From Hirundichthys speculiger (lineage: Eukaryota > Chordata > Actinopteri > Beloniformes > Exocoetidae), in assembly GCA_018398805.1 (NCBI GenBank), contig JAGFBZ010000853.1, positions 717,001 through 781,000 on the forward strand: a stretch of DNA of 64,000 nucleotides. Direction: 5' to 3'. Both the position numbers and the translations under genes were made by a program. The notes beneath the pieces are model-generated. The model was not told the origin of the DNA and did not search any database. It worked only from the letters and a program-made list of their open reading frames with translations. Below, piece after piece: positions 1 through 11,100 of the stretch. Within the stretch, counting starts at the first letter, position 1. Each line of letters starts with the position of its first letter.

Positions 1-144
1 CAATGTGACTAAGACATTTTTTATGTAGCTTTTAAGCCAACTAGTGACCTTTTCAGTTTTCGAAGTGTGATGCAGAATATTGTGGATAGAGTACAAAGAG
101 AATGTAATTAAGGCTAGAGCAGCAGCGAGCATCTACTTTGAACA

Positions 145-150
145 TTTATT
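145..150 (-). terminator. Polyadenylation signal of mgst3
   Basis: AATAAA on the minus strand, 218 bp downstream of the mgst3 stop codon. It is the nearest canonical hexamer in the 3' flank and implies cleavage near position 125. Confidence 0.55.
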
Positions 151-367
151 TACCATTGGACACTGCTAAATACATGAAGTAGACATTGACAAAAAGATAT
201 CCTGAGGCTCTAATGGAATTTTACATTAGTGATTCATAAAAGTATGTCAAACTAAGCGTTTAATGAACAGTACAGAGACTGTGGTATTATCTCTGAAAAA
301 TGCCAAGCTCGTTAGTTGACTCAGTAATCTTTACAGGCAAATCAGCAGACTCAAGTTGATAATCATC

Positions 368-1813
368 TTAAAAGACTCCAAGCAGTTTCAAAGCTACAGA
401 TATAGACAAAAAGATGACTCCAAAATAGCCAATGTACCCATAGGCCCCATTCATCCGCTTTGCTGGATCTGAAATAAAACAAGACAATGGAGACTGAACA
501 TTATAGAAGAACATTTGAGTAATAACTATGGCTTATATATACACATATACACACATTTTCTATATAGATAGATATAATATATAGATATATATATATATAG
601 TATATATATATATATATGATATACATATATATATATATATATATATGCCTGCTTTGGGAAGGCAATATGGGGTTCAATGTTCAGTGTGGAGTTCAATGTG
701 GGGTTCTGTGTCCTGCCCAGGGATACTTCAGCATGCAATGGGGCTGATGTTTAAATTCCATATGAAGGCAACTGACTACCTACTATGTCGTAGTTGCCAG
801 GTAATGACCTAATTCATGTTTATATGTTAAAAAAGGGAACAGAATATATGGGGAACTATAATAAAAATACTCATTAATGATTAGATTATATAGATGAGTA
901 TTTAAGTGATTTTATTGCCTACCACATTAATTTCAATCCAGAAGCAAACAAAAAGTCCAAAGTTCAAGTAGTAGGACCTAATCTTAAATGTTTTATACCC
1001 TATTCATATAATGTTGCTCTTACCTCCTGTGTAGTAGCCCCAGGCATAGGAGAACCTGCTGGTCACCCAAATAGCCCCCAGCACAGATGCAGATAACTGG
1101 TAATAAAAACACATACAACTTGAGTTAGGAGTTGACTGAAAAGTATGATGAAATCCTGCTGGCTAAAATGTGCTTTATCACTGTGACACAGTCTTTCAGG
1201 CTTATCTCTGCAATCTAGAGAACTCATACCAAAGATCAAGGGGCGTGGTTTCCTCATCCCCAAATGAGACATTATTAATATTGAGAATTTTACTGACCTG
1301 TTGAATCTGTGCTTAGTGTAGCCCTAAAAACACACTTGGGTGCGTGCAAATACTCACAACTGCACAAAAAACCCACAACATATATTAAATCAAAAAATGC
1401 TCAAGACTGTTAAATGATACGAACCGGATAAACAAGTGCTGCAATGGTTTGGAAAACGAGCCACTGAGGGTACACCTCTAAGGTATTCTGATGGGCTCTC
1501 TGAATGCAGTTGAATACCTGTTCCTTGTCACTGTACATCGCAGGATACTGCAAAGTAAGCGTGAGAAATAGATTAATTTAGTCAGGATAAAGGTTCTCAA
1601 ATATTTATAAGTGTACGTTATAGACTTTTCTATATACACATATACACATATATACACATGTATATATATAGTACAAACTTCAGCTACCTTAACATCGTAT
1701 TTCTTCCTCGCGGCTCCAACCTTGACTGCTAAATAACCCAGCATAATCCAACTGTAAAGGTAAGTAAATATGACATATCCAAAACTGGATGGTAGAACCG
1801 TAAGGATATCCAT
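368..1813 (-). CDS. mgst3: Microsomal glutathione S-transferase 3 (MAPEG family), four coding exons
   Basis: Membrane enzyme of the endoplasmic reticulum that conjugates glutathione to lipophilic electrophiles and reduces lipid hydroperoxides (family knowledge). Coding exons on the minus strand are 1688-1813, 1425-1547, 1024-1096 and 368-468, all with GT/AG borders and compatible phases. They give 140 residues, close to the usual MGST3 length of about 140-152. Exon 1 holds the first membrane helix and the basic ARKKYDVK segment. Exon 2 opens with YPAMYS and contains the MAPEG signature FNCIQRAHQNTLE with its Arg, Asn and Glu. Exon 3 ends in SYAWGYYTG, as in MGST3. The last exon encodes a hydrophobic helix ending KLLGVF, without the Cys-rich tail of the mammalian protein. 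The start at 1813 aligns with the family start and lies about 60 bp downstream of a TATA box. An AATAAA on the minus strand at 145-150 probably ends the transcript. Intron borders are inferred by reading, not from transcripts. Confidence 0.93.
565..646. repeat. (TA)n microsatellite in last mgst3 intron
   Basis: Imperfect TA/GATA-type alternation between mgst3 exons 3 and 4. It yields spurious open frames rich in Tyr and Ile. Confidence 0.9.
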
Positions 1814-1871
1814 TGGGACCGCAGCAAAATGTTCAGATTTACTCAGAACTCCGTGTGTGCTGCACTCGGCG

Positions 1872-1879
1872 CTTTTATA
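1872..1879 (-). promoter_or_regulatory. TATA box of mgst3
   Basis: The minus strand reads TATAAAAG here, 59 bp upstream of the chosen mgst3 ATG. Transcription would start near 1845 and leave a short 5' UTR. This argues against using the upstream in-frame ATG codons, which lie in sequence that stays open to 2071. Confidence 0.55.
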
Positions 1880-2590
1880 GACCAGTTCGAGACTAGAAAC
1901 AGGAAACAATCCTAAACATGAAATGTTACGTAAAACATCGCGAGAATTCCCGCATGGTCTTCCACCACTGGAAAACTGTTCTAGATGTATGATTACAGGA
2001 TTCACTTTTATTCGTAAGATACCACATAGGATATGAAAAAGTATGACATCTAATAATACCAATTTGCACATATTTATTACTCAATTGAAGAGCAGTGTTC
2101 TCCATAACTAAAATAAAAAACACAGAAATGCGTACATTGTTTAAATTATACATCCAAGGTTATTTAAAGTTCGGCAACATGGTTTTATCAACTTCACAGT
2201 TCTTCAGGAAGGGTTAAAATTTAGACAGGTTTCGTTTAACTAATTATTTCTCTAAAACTGCACTGGACTCAACTTACAACCTACAACTCCCAGCTCTCCG
2301 CTTGTCTGCGGCTGTACGGGCCGTAGTAACTATTCTATGGGCTAGGGGTTGATGCTGATTTGTTTTGTTTTTCACCCATTAACCTCAAAACCAGATTAAC
2401 TTTTTTTATTGACAATTAAGGCGATAATATGTGTAGAAACTAATGTGGGTAGACTTACATTAAAAAAAATCTTAAACTCAGAGCGAAATTAAGTATTTCG
2501 GCGGTGATAAAAATGGAATCGTCCTGGGCTGCCGGTGAAAGGAAATTTCCACAAGCTCAATAAAAACCGTTGCTGCGGAATCCACTCTGT
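1880..2590. promoter_or_regulatory. Shared intergenic/promoter region between divergent mgst3 and rsrp1
   Basis: About 0.7 kb separates the mgst3 TATA box from the likely rsrp1 first exon. It holds no conserved coding sequence. The open frame reaching 2071 on the minus strand is an upstream extension of mgst3 exon 1 and does not resemble the family. Promoter function is inferred from the head-to-head gene order. Confidence 0.45.
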
Positions 2591-2792
2591 ACATTTAGCG
2601 ACGAGAAGAGGAGCTGCATCTTTCGCGTAGAGGTTGCGTTTGTTTTTTTCTAAATATCTTGCCAACAAATTTAATCGCTTAAAACCAGCTATCGCTTTAT
2701 TTTAATTTTATAATACCAATTTGGACGCGTAATTCTTAAATAGCGATCATTATCGGTGTTTTCAGACGGAGTTTCTTGAAGCTAACTACCCT
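2580..2792 (+). other. rsrp1: Probable non-coding first exon of rsrp1
   Basis: A strong splice donor (CTG followed by GTAAGA) begins at 2793. A matching pyrimidine tract and CAG acceptor at 3507 precede the ATG-bearing exon at 3508. The exon start is not visible; an AT-rich CAATAAAAA box near 2560 could set it at about 2590. No open frame in this stretch is conserved, so it would be 5' UTR. Inference only. Confidence 0.4.
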
Positions 2793-3155
2793 GGTAAGAT
2801 AACCTCACAAACTACTATAATATTCTTTTACCGATCTAGGATGTGTCGATAGTATTTGTTTTCGTGTTTGTGTCATCGTCGGGCTTATTGTATCACAGCT
2901 TTGATCTAAGGTCTTGGATATGAGTTCGAGCTAGCTCAAGCGAGCCGAGATATGTTTTAACTGGCTCTTTTCTTGAAATTTCGTGATTTAACTTGTCCCT
3001 CGTGTATTGAGCTAACCGAATCACGGTTTTAAACTGGGTTTAGAGCTCGTCCACACCTGAGCTGTTCTTAGCCTGCGTCATTCTGGAAATTTCCAGAACA
3101 AGCTGGTCAGCTGTTGGAGTTACGTAAGGCAGCTCTGCTGTTCCTACTCATAATA

Positions 3156-3390
3156 TCTTCCTACCCGAGTTGACTGCGCATGCGCATAGCAGCAACTTCA
3201 GAAGGCCATATTCGGAGCATTTGATTTGTCCCTCAAACGTATATGCTTTAAATACTGTCCATACAAAGTATTAAAAATACAAGAAACTAACCTTTTCTCT
3301 TCCGCTTCCGCGATAACGGTCAGGCAACAGAATATTATGGCCTTCTGAAGTTGCTGCTATGCGCATGCGCAGTCAACTCGGGTAGGAAGA
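3156..3390. repeat. Perfect 55-bp inverted repeat with 125-bp loop
   Basis: Arm 3156-3210 is the exact reverse complement of arm 3336-3390. The match ends abruptly on both sides. Each arm contains TGCGCATGCGCA (3175-3186 and 3360-3371), the palindromic consensus for the transcription factor NRF1. The structure lies in the region read as rsrp1 intron 1. It may be a short inverted-repeat transposon (no clear target duplication seen), an inverted duplication of a promoter piece, or a hairpin-forming RNA segment. Confidence 0.95.
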
Positions 3391-3529
3391 AAGCTCAGAA
3401 CGTGTTTTCTTCACCGACTACAGTCAACTCCTACACAATAAACGGAAAGCACCTCATTTGAGCTTCAGTGACTAATTAAGTAATATTTTTTTCCCCTATC
3501 GTTTCAGCCTGTGCCAGTAAAGTCAAACT

Positions 3530-5943
3530 ATGGCCCAACGAGCAGACTCGCACTCTGACATGGCCCAGGCTCGTCAGAGTGACGGTATCAATGTGATCTT
3601 TGACCAGAACAGCCCTGCGTCGCGTCATTCACGCTCACCATCGTCAAGCAGCAATTCCAGCACCTGTTCCTCTGGCTCTGGATACTACAGGGGACATGGA
3701 AACGACAGGGAACGTTGTAGATCCTCATCCTCTTCGTCTTCCGCAACATCTTCAAGCAGCACATCATTTTCACGCTCCAGATCCCGGTCTCATCCTCGCT
3801 GCCACAGACGTTCCTCCCGCTGTCGCTGTGAAGGCCATCCCAGATATCGTTACCGCTCCCAACAGCGCCACGACAGGGCCCATTCTCGCTCCTACAGCCG
3901 CTCAGGCACGCCTGACAGGTACTCCCATCGATACTACAGATCTCGTTCAAGGTCCCGCTCCAGGTCTGTCAGTCGTTGGTACAGGAGGCAAGAGAAGCAG
4001 TTCATTGTCAGATTCCCCCAATCCCCATCCACATCGTACAGGAGAAGGTCGAGGTCCGGATCCAGATCTCATACACGCTCTGTCAACTTGAGCTTGCATG
4101 GTAAGCAGATCCACTGGGCTAAACCAATGTGGTCAGACTGATATATTTTAATCGAGATAATGGTCTCACTGTTGTTGTTGTTAGCACTCACTGGTATCTT
4201 ACTAAATGCAATTATTGGAGACAGACAATTAATTATGTGTGTATGGATTTTTCTGGATTGTTCAGATAAGAGGAAACTCCTTGAAACTGCCAAGGCCAAT
4301 GCAATGAAGATCCTTGGAGTGGAGGCGCTGGGACTTCCAGAGAGTGTGAAACCAATCCTGTCAGAGCAGTCAGAGTCCACGCAGTTGTCACCAGAGCCAG
4401 TGAGGAGGGTGAAGCAAGACTCTGAAAGGAGTGCATCACAGGTGGGTGTCTGGGAGTATATGTTGTTGTTGTTGTGGTGTGTGTGTGTCTGTGTGTAACA
4501 CTACAGATGAGGGTGGAAATACTGCTTTCTTTTGATTTAAGAATGAAAAGTAGTGTTTCTTTCTATCGTTTTAGATTTAAATAAATTTGAGTAAGGTTTC
4601 TAGAATTGGCCCTTAGCTTTGCATAGGTTATAAAGATAGCAAAAATACACTTTTTTTTTTTTTTCCATTTCCCTCTTTAGAAGGGTTGTGTTCAGCAAAT
4701 TTGTAAAAAAAAAAAAAATTCTAAATTTTATTATTTTTTTTTTTCCCCTTTCAAATAGCCTGGTAGTCAAATGATCTTATCAAACTTGTAAGAAACTCTT
4801 CTGCTTACTTGAGGTATTTGTGCTGAATTTCCTGTTTTTACCCTTTGGACTTGAGGGGACACACATGCTCTCTATTTATTCCTGTCTTCATAGATAACAT
4901 GACAGTGGTCTCCTTCACTCACCGGCACCTGGGATTAAAAGGCTGTCATGTGACTTGGGTGACAACTGTTTGTTTGCGTTAAAGGTTACCTGACTCTTGT
5001 GATTTCTTAATGTGTTACCACTTAGGGGTTAAGCAGATAGATAACTTCATACTTAACCATGATGTACACAATTCCATACATCTGCTAATTACACACATAG
5101 ATGCACAATAATGCAGATTCTTACTGACTCACTTTCGTATAGATGGGCCGTAGAATTGTTATGTTACAAATGTATTTATGCTTTCAGATAAAATGGGTTA
5201 TTTAGCAGAGTTCTCCACTCGCTGATGGAGCGAAGGCGTGTGGACTTCATTATAGTGACTATTCCTGTCAAGAGAACTAAATACAGATGAAGAACTCCCT
5301 CCATATTCCAAAGATAAGTTGGTACACAAGATGTGTGCTCAGGGGCTGTGGGACCTGCGATGCCATCATTCTGCGACTGTATAATATCCTTGCTATTTTT
5401 TTTTTTCCATTCTTGTTTTATGCAGCTTTAAGGCCTCTGTAGCTTTCATTAAATCTTAAAAGGGGCTGCATGAGAGCTGCAGATTGAACATGTATATATG
5501 CATTTTTTTTTAACCAATTATAGGAGTACTTATTAGAACTTTGAATCCATCTATATTGACTTTAAAGTGTAAAAACCACTGTATCATAAGTTTCACTCTT
5601 CCCATTTTTCTTCTCTTTTTGAATTAGAATATTGAGACAGAACCTGATATGCCCAGCCCAAGGATGTCTCCAAAGGGGAAAATTGCTTTTAGCATCAATG
5701 TAAGTGATTTCAACTAATGTGTGCTAAAAACTGATTGTGGAGTAAAATGTCATTTGAGTTAATCTCCCCACCTTCTCTCTTCAGAACTCTGTGGCCAAAC
5801 CAACAGTGGCAACTTCATCTTCAGCTAAGGTAACTCCCAGAGTGGACATCTATGAAAGCAGGAAGCCCTATGGCCACTGGATTCCAGTCGGTTCAGGCCA
5901 AACCTCCAGTGCACGCAAACACATCCAGACCACATCGCTTTAG
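3530..5943 (+). CDS. rsrp1: Arginine/serine-rich protein 1 (RS-rich nuclear protein), four coding exons
   Basis: Small nuclear RS-domain protein, probably linked to splicing; its exact role is poorly known. Coding exons 3530-4100, 4266-4441, 5628-5699 and 5785-5943 have GT/AG borders and phases that add to 978 nt (325 residues; human RSRP1 is about 290). Residues about 30-190 are rich in Ser, Arg and Tyr with RSRSRSRS runs. Three family blocks identify the gene: the helical KRKLLETAKANAMKILG near residue 195, the block IAFSINNSVAKP spanning the last two exons (about 268-279), and KPYGHWIPV at about 300-308. In mammals the protein stops just after the last block; here 17 more residues follow. 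The ATG is in the first exon with family-like sequence, which starts at 3508 after a good acceptor. The first coding exon is open in other frames too because of its RS codon bias. Human RSRP1 also neighbours SYF2. Confidence 0.92.
4442..5627 (+). other. rsrp1 intron between second and third coding exons
   Basis: 1.2 kb of AT-rich intron with several T- and A-runs (4651-4745). I see no conserved coding sequence or recognisable element. Confidence 0.6.
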
Positions 5944-6101
5944 TGTGGTTTATGAACAATGTAAATACTGTAAATATTTTGTACATTTTGTGATGTATCA
6001 GTTCGTGGTCTTTTTTTTTTTCTTCTTTCAGATGTTAAGGTTTAAATTGGAGGAAATGAAGGATTCCTTCAGGTGGGATTAAGCCTTTCAGTATTTGATT
6101 C

Positions 6102-6107
6102 AATAAA
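6102..6107 (+). terminator. Polyadenylation signal of rsrp1
   Basis: AATAAA 159 bp after the rsrp1 stop codon, the first canonical hexamer in the 3' flank. Confidence 0.65.
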
Positions 6108-6759
6108 GAGATTTATCGGAAGGAACTGTCTCCCCTTGCTTGAGTAATTGGTTTTACAAGGAATGTAGAAAGATGCGTGAGGAATAAATACACGTACTGG
6201 AGTTCAATTAGATCAAATTACCGGAACTAACCTGATGATGGCAACTAGGACTGAATGTTGTGTACTGCAAGGATAAAAGTTGTCTCTGTAATAACCACAT
6301 GGAGTCAGTATTGTCACTGTTATAACATTTAGTAGGCTGTGTTTGAGCTGCTAACCCCCCTTCCTAACCAGTAAAACAGTCTCCCAATTTCTGTGCCGTT
6401 TGTTTTACAATTCAAGTTTACAATGTTGACAACATTTTAGTCATGAGTGTGTCCTGATCGATTACTGTTTTGAGGATCTCAAACTGACTTGCATAAGGCC
6501 TTGCTATGATTTTTGCCATATTAAATGTTAGCTGTATGGCAGATGCAGAAATTTCTTGGCACATGAAACAAATGAATTTGACACATTTATGGTTGAGGGT
6601 ATCAACTTAGTGGTAGAAACAAATCAGGTTGATTGTTAAAACAGAGATTTAAAACAAATCCAATGCCTTAATGTAACTTGTGCAGAAGCGAGACCTGGAG
6701 CAGGATGAAGGTATGATCAGGATTCACTGAAATGCATAAATTAATCTTATGGGACTTAT

Positions 6760-6925
6760 TTTTTTTTTGGCACAAGTGGCCTTTATTGACAGTGAAGACA
6801 GACAGGAAAGGGGGCAGAGAGAGAACAGGGAAGACATGCTGCAAGCACCCGTGACCACTGTGTCGAGGACTAGCCTCTGTAAATGGGTTGCCTGCCCTAA
6901 CCATTGCGCCATGGGGTGGCCTATC
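6760..6925 (-). mobile_element. tRNA-derived SINE, copy 1
   Basis: Read on the minus strand, the right end is tRNA-like (GGCGCAATGGTTAGGGCAGG resembles a tRNA 5' half with A box). The body contains the fish-SINE phrase GCATGTCTTCCCTGTTCTC, and the tail runs into A-rich sequence at the left. A second copy with the same body lies at 58096-58265. Non-autonomous, mobilised by a LINE. The family name is not determined. Confidence 0.75.
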
Positions 6926-8156
6926 TTATGGGACTCTTAATCATCAGTTTCCAAAGTAGCATTTAAGTCAATTATGCGGTACTACAGAGCATATTAATGT
7001 GAAAGGTTACCATTTGGGCAACTATAGTCCCCTGTACTGGTCTACTGAACCCAAAGCAGCATCTGAAGTAAAATCCAGTTTTGTTATGGTGTTCTGTAGC
7101 GGATGCACACTGTTGGCCATTATGTTTAGCAGCTTGTGTAATATTGCTCTTTGCACAATCAGCTTCAGGGCCTCTAGAATAGTTCTCAGCATAGCTACAT
7201 TTCTTTCTTTAATGTAATCACTGTTAAGCTTCTTTCAGTCACTGGCTCATGCTGCTGCACTAAGAAAAAGCAGACAAAGTCAGTGTCAGATGTCATGCTG
7301 GAACACATTTCAGTAATTTTATATCCAGCTAATGTCCTCGGGTTAATAGATAAGACTTTAAATGCATCAATACCAAATTAACCCCTCAGTTTTAACAGTA
7401 GAGTGATATTGGAGGTACTGGAGACACAATACCTTTGATAATACTCAGCTTTTTTTTTCCCCTTCCAAATTAATTGGTCTGTCAGGTGAACAGAGAAAAA
7501 AACAACTTCACCAGATAACTAATACATTTAAAATGAATAAAAGGATATCTTGGTCAACTCTTGTGATTCTTCATGAAAACTATTAGCTGTCTGTCCTGCA
7601 GAGGGTGCAGTGCCACTTCATTTAAAGATTATAAAAACTTGCACTGGAACCTGCTTGCTCATCTCTGCTTCAGTCACAAGGCTTTCCTGCTCATGTCGCA
7701 GCCTCAGGCAACTGAGCACCAAGATGAAGGTGATAAACTGCATTGCTTTAGAAATTGTGCTTGTCTCTTGTTGTACCTACAATAAAAATCTTTTTGGCAG
7801 ACATCCCCTGCTGAACATGCCCAGAGGTTTGATAATGGTTCATTCCCAGGCTCAAAATATCTTCATCATGAGACCACACACGATAAACCCTCAGAAGAGC
7901 TAAAGTACGCAAGATAACTGGATAATTAGAACTGGGCTGACTAAAAATGAGGGTAAGGAATAATAATAATAGATGTTTTAACTATTTAATGATGTAGAAA
8001 GAAAAAAAAATATTACATACTTTAGAGAAATGTGTGATCCTAAAATAATCACAGCATGATAAAAAAGTGATTTACAATGTAAATTCCATGTTTGCTTATA
8101 GATACCAGCATTATATGAAGCCAGAAGAAAAAGACATCTTTAAAGCAGTAAAGTAC
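6926..8156. other. Intergenic stretch between convergent rsrp1 and syf2
   Basis: AT-rich DNA without a recognisable gene. Short open frames at 7573-7903 have no family features. A minus-strand ATTAAA at 7985-7990 could be the syf2 polyadenylation signal. Confidence 0.5.
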
Positions 8157-8173
8157 TTAGGTGGATGGACCCA

Positions 8174-11100
8174 CTAGACAGCTGTGCCTCTCTCCAAGTT
8201 CTGTTTGATCTCTGCTGTGTATTTGCCATAGAAACGCTCCGGCCTTCTTGTTGAACTTGGCATTTCTCTCGTTGATGTAGTCGATGTCTGCGTCGTCATT
8301 GTAGGCACGGCGTCGGCTGTACTTGGAGCGCTTCTCAATCCTGACAATTGCAAATAAAAGCAACTCATGGAGGATTTCAGAAACTAGCATGGCCAGTATT
8401 CATTGCATATCCAATATCAATAGTTTGACTTCCAAGCAATGCAGAGGTTAGGGATGGGTGATATTTATATTCGGCAAGTACAGTGGCAATGAAAAATCTA
8501 ACACACATGCGCACACACGGAAAATAATGTTAATTTGTAAGCTCCTATTCTTATTCTTGATTTACTGTGCTCAAATCATTTTTGTGCATCATACCATGAC
8601 AACTGAATCCTAGTCTAATTCCCTAAATTTGATTCTCTAACAGGGCTTGACTGGGCTCTGAGTGTCTCAAATATAGAAAGGCTCAGGGAAGGACTAATGA
8701 TCAAAGGTTAAAGAGACTTATATTTCACAAAGGTTTCAGACTCGTGTCAAAAATGAAAGACAAAGATACTGTTAGACTCCCTTCTCTTGTGACTACAGTG
8801 ACAATGTGAATAGCTACAGTTGACAATAAAATGATCCAACATCCACTGCACATTAGGTTTTTTTCTTTAAGATATAATACTTTCAAACTGTTATCGAGGA
8901 ATCACAAAGGACATTATAAACTGCTCAATACATATGACATAGGATGAGTTTAGTCCAAAGCTCAACACATCTCGGTGCTTTTGTCAGCTGCTTTCCCACT
9001 ATTGAGCCAAAGCTGACCCAACTGATGCCAAGTTAGGCCAGTTGCTTTGCCGTCGTCAGTTCAATTCAACAACTTTCCACTTTAATGCTCGAAAAATGTA
9101 TTCATGGAATCGTTCAGTACTTGATCAGTACTCTGCATATTTAACTCCCTGAACTGAGACACTCCTGAATGGCTCATTTCTCGGCTCATGATTTTTTACT
9201 TCAACAAATGCTGTTGCTTCAACAAAATGCAGATTTCTCTTAAAAACTTTGACATTGTAGAAGTTTCCTTGCTGAATGTAGGAGATGGAGACTAACTTAA
9301 AATGATTTTTAACTGGTTCACACTTTTAGATTTTCATTTTTTCATTTGTGCCCCACACAGTACTACTATCCCATCCAATTAAAGAAATGGTTGCTGTGGC
9401 ATTTTTCAGCATGATGCAACATTATGGATGGGTCAGAAAGGCAATACAGTGGGGCTGTCAGAGTGCTGAAGCATGGCCCGGCCTGCTAGTGACTACTGAT
9501 TACCAGACTTAAACATTTATTCAACTTAAACTACTGCCATAAGTGTATAAAGGTTGGCTCAGTGTGCTTTTTTTTTTTTTTTTATTTATTTAAATACACC
9601 AAGTGTCCTGTAAACTAAAACGCTAGCAACAGGAGCTCAAAACTGCCTTCTGATAAGGTTTTTACCTGCAAAGTAAATTTTAGTGTATAACAATATTATG
9701 CCTAAGATGGAACAGTTGTAAAAGAAAGTGAGAGATTGTTGCCTTACTCAAGCAAAGAAAATTGTAATTAATTGCATTGAATCTTTAAGACATGACACTG
9801 GAAACATAGTTTCCACATTCAGGACAAAAGGTAAATTTACTACAGTACCTGAGCTTGACAGAAAAAGAATGTTAGCAACAACTACAATCAGATTCTTTAA
9901 ATGAGAAGTGGATAAAAACCACAGTGACTGCAAAGAATTTACTGAAAGGTCTGGTGACAGCATAAGTTTCAGCTGACAGTTTTATTCTTCTATGTAGCAC
10001 ATAACTTATGTACAGGCTGTGGTCTTAGTTGCCTTTTATACTTGTCCATTATGGTTTGGTTGCTCTAATTACACCACAAAATCCTAGGTGCAGATGCGGG
10101 TTCTTTTCTGCAGTGCTGTATCTTGCAGTGCTGAGCTTCATTTTGTTTACTTCCTTAATGGAGCAAGTGAGGCATATTATATGTGAGCTAGAGCTGATAA
10201 TGTTTAGCAACAGTAATTTTTACTGTAAATTTGAAAATTTACCTTTTATATCTGACAAGAAAATGAAGAAGTAGTAGTAGTGGAAAATACATAGAAGGAA
10301 ATGCACTGCTAGCAAGTGGGCCAATCACATTTGTTGAGGCCCGTGCCAGCATAGTGACATTTCTGGGGAGGTGCACATAAGGTTACGGTGGAGATTATGA
10401 TGTAAGGTTTCCAGCTAGCTCCGGTGGATATACATTATGGGTTTGATGTAGACGCATAAATCACCCACAAGGCACACACTTTACATTGACATACAAGAAT
10501 TGCAAGATTTTAACCATTACTGATGACCCACAAGCTCAGAAATATTGTTTCCTATACATGTAAAACCATCTGAGTTTTAGGATTTAAGTTTTAGGATACT
10601 GTTCTATGGATTTATGAGGGCTAACTGGAAGTTTTTGGACATATGGATCAATGGTATGTCTAGAGGAGGGAAACTTGATACGCAAATGACATCACCTTGC
10701 CCACAGTGACATATGGAGATGACCTAGTGATCTTTAGCGGGGCTTCTTTGAACCCAAGAATCCATAGATTCTACCAAAGCTTTGTGGTGCAATATTCTGT
10801 AGTGACCATCACAGTCACCCTGATTGATCTCTATCAAAATTCTCAATGTGAAATTTGTAATGGGCTGTTGCTGTCTGCATACCCAGGATTATCACAGAAC
10901 TGGGCACATTTGCTCAAGTGAAATGGACTAAAATTCCTCAGGAAGGTTAAAGCTAAACTGCTGCAATTACTTTGCAGCAGGCCATAACAGCAAAGGGTGG
11001 CTCCTCAATATGATTCTCATTACCAAGTTGAATAATTCTGCAATTTTAGTAGACACTTAATGTCACAATTTATGTTGAAATGTAGAGAAAACTCCAGAAA

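Noticed and set aside
3600..4091. Second long open frame overlapping the rsrp1 RS-rich exon, and one on the opposite strand
   Set aside because: RS-codon bias removes stops from all frames. Only the 3530 frame joins in phase to exons with RSRP1 family blocks.
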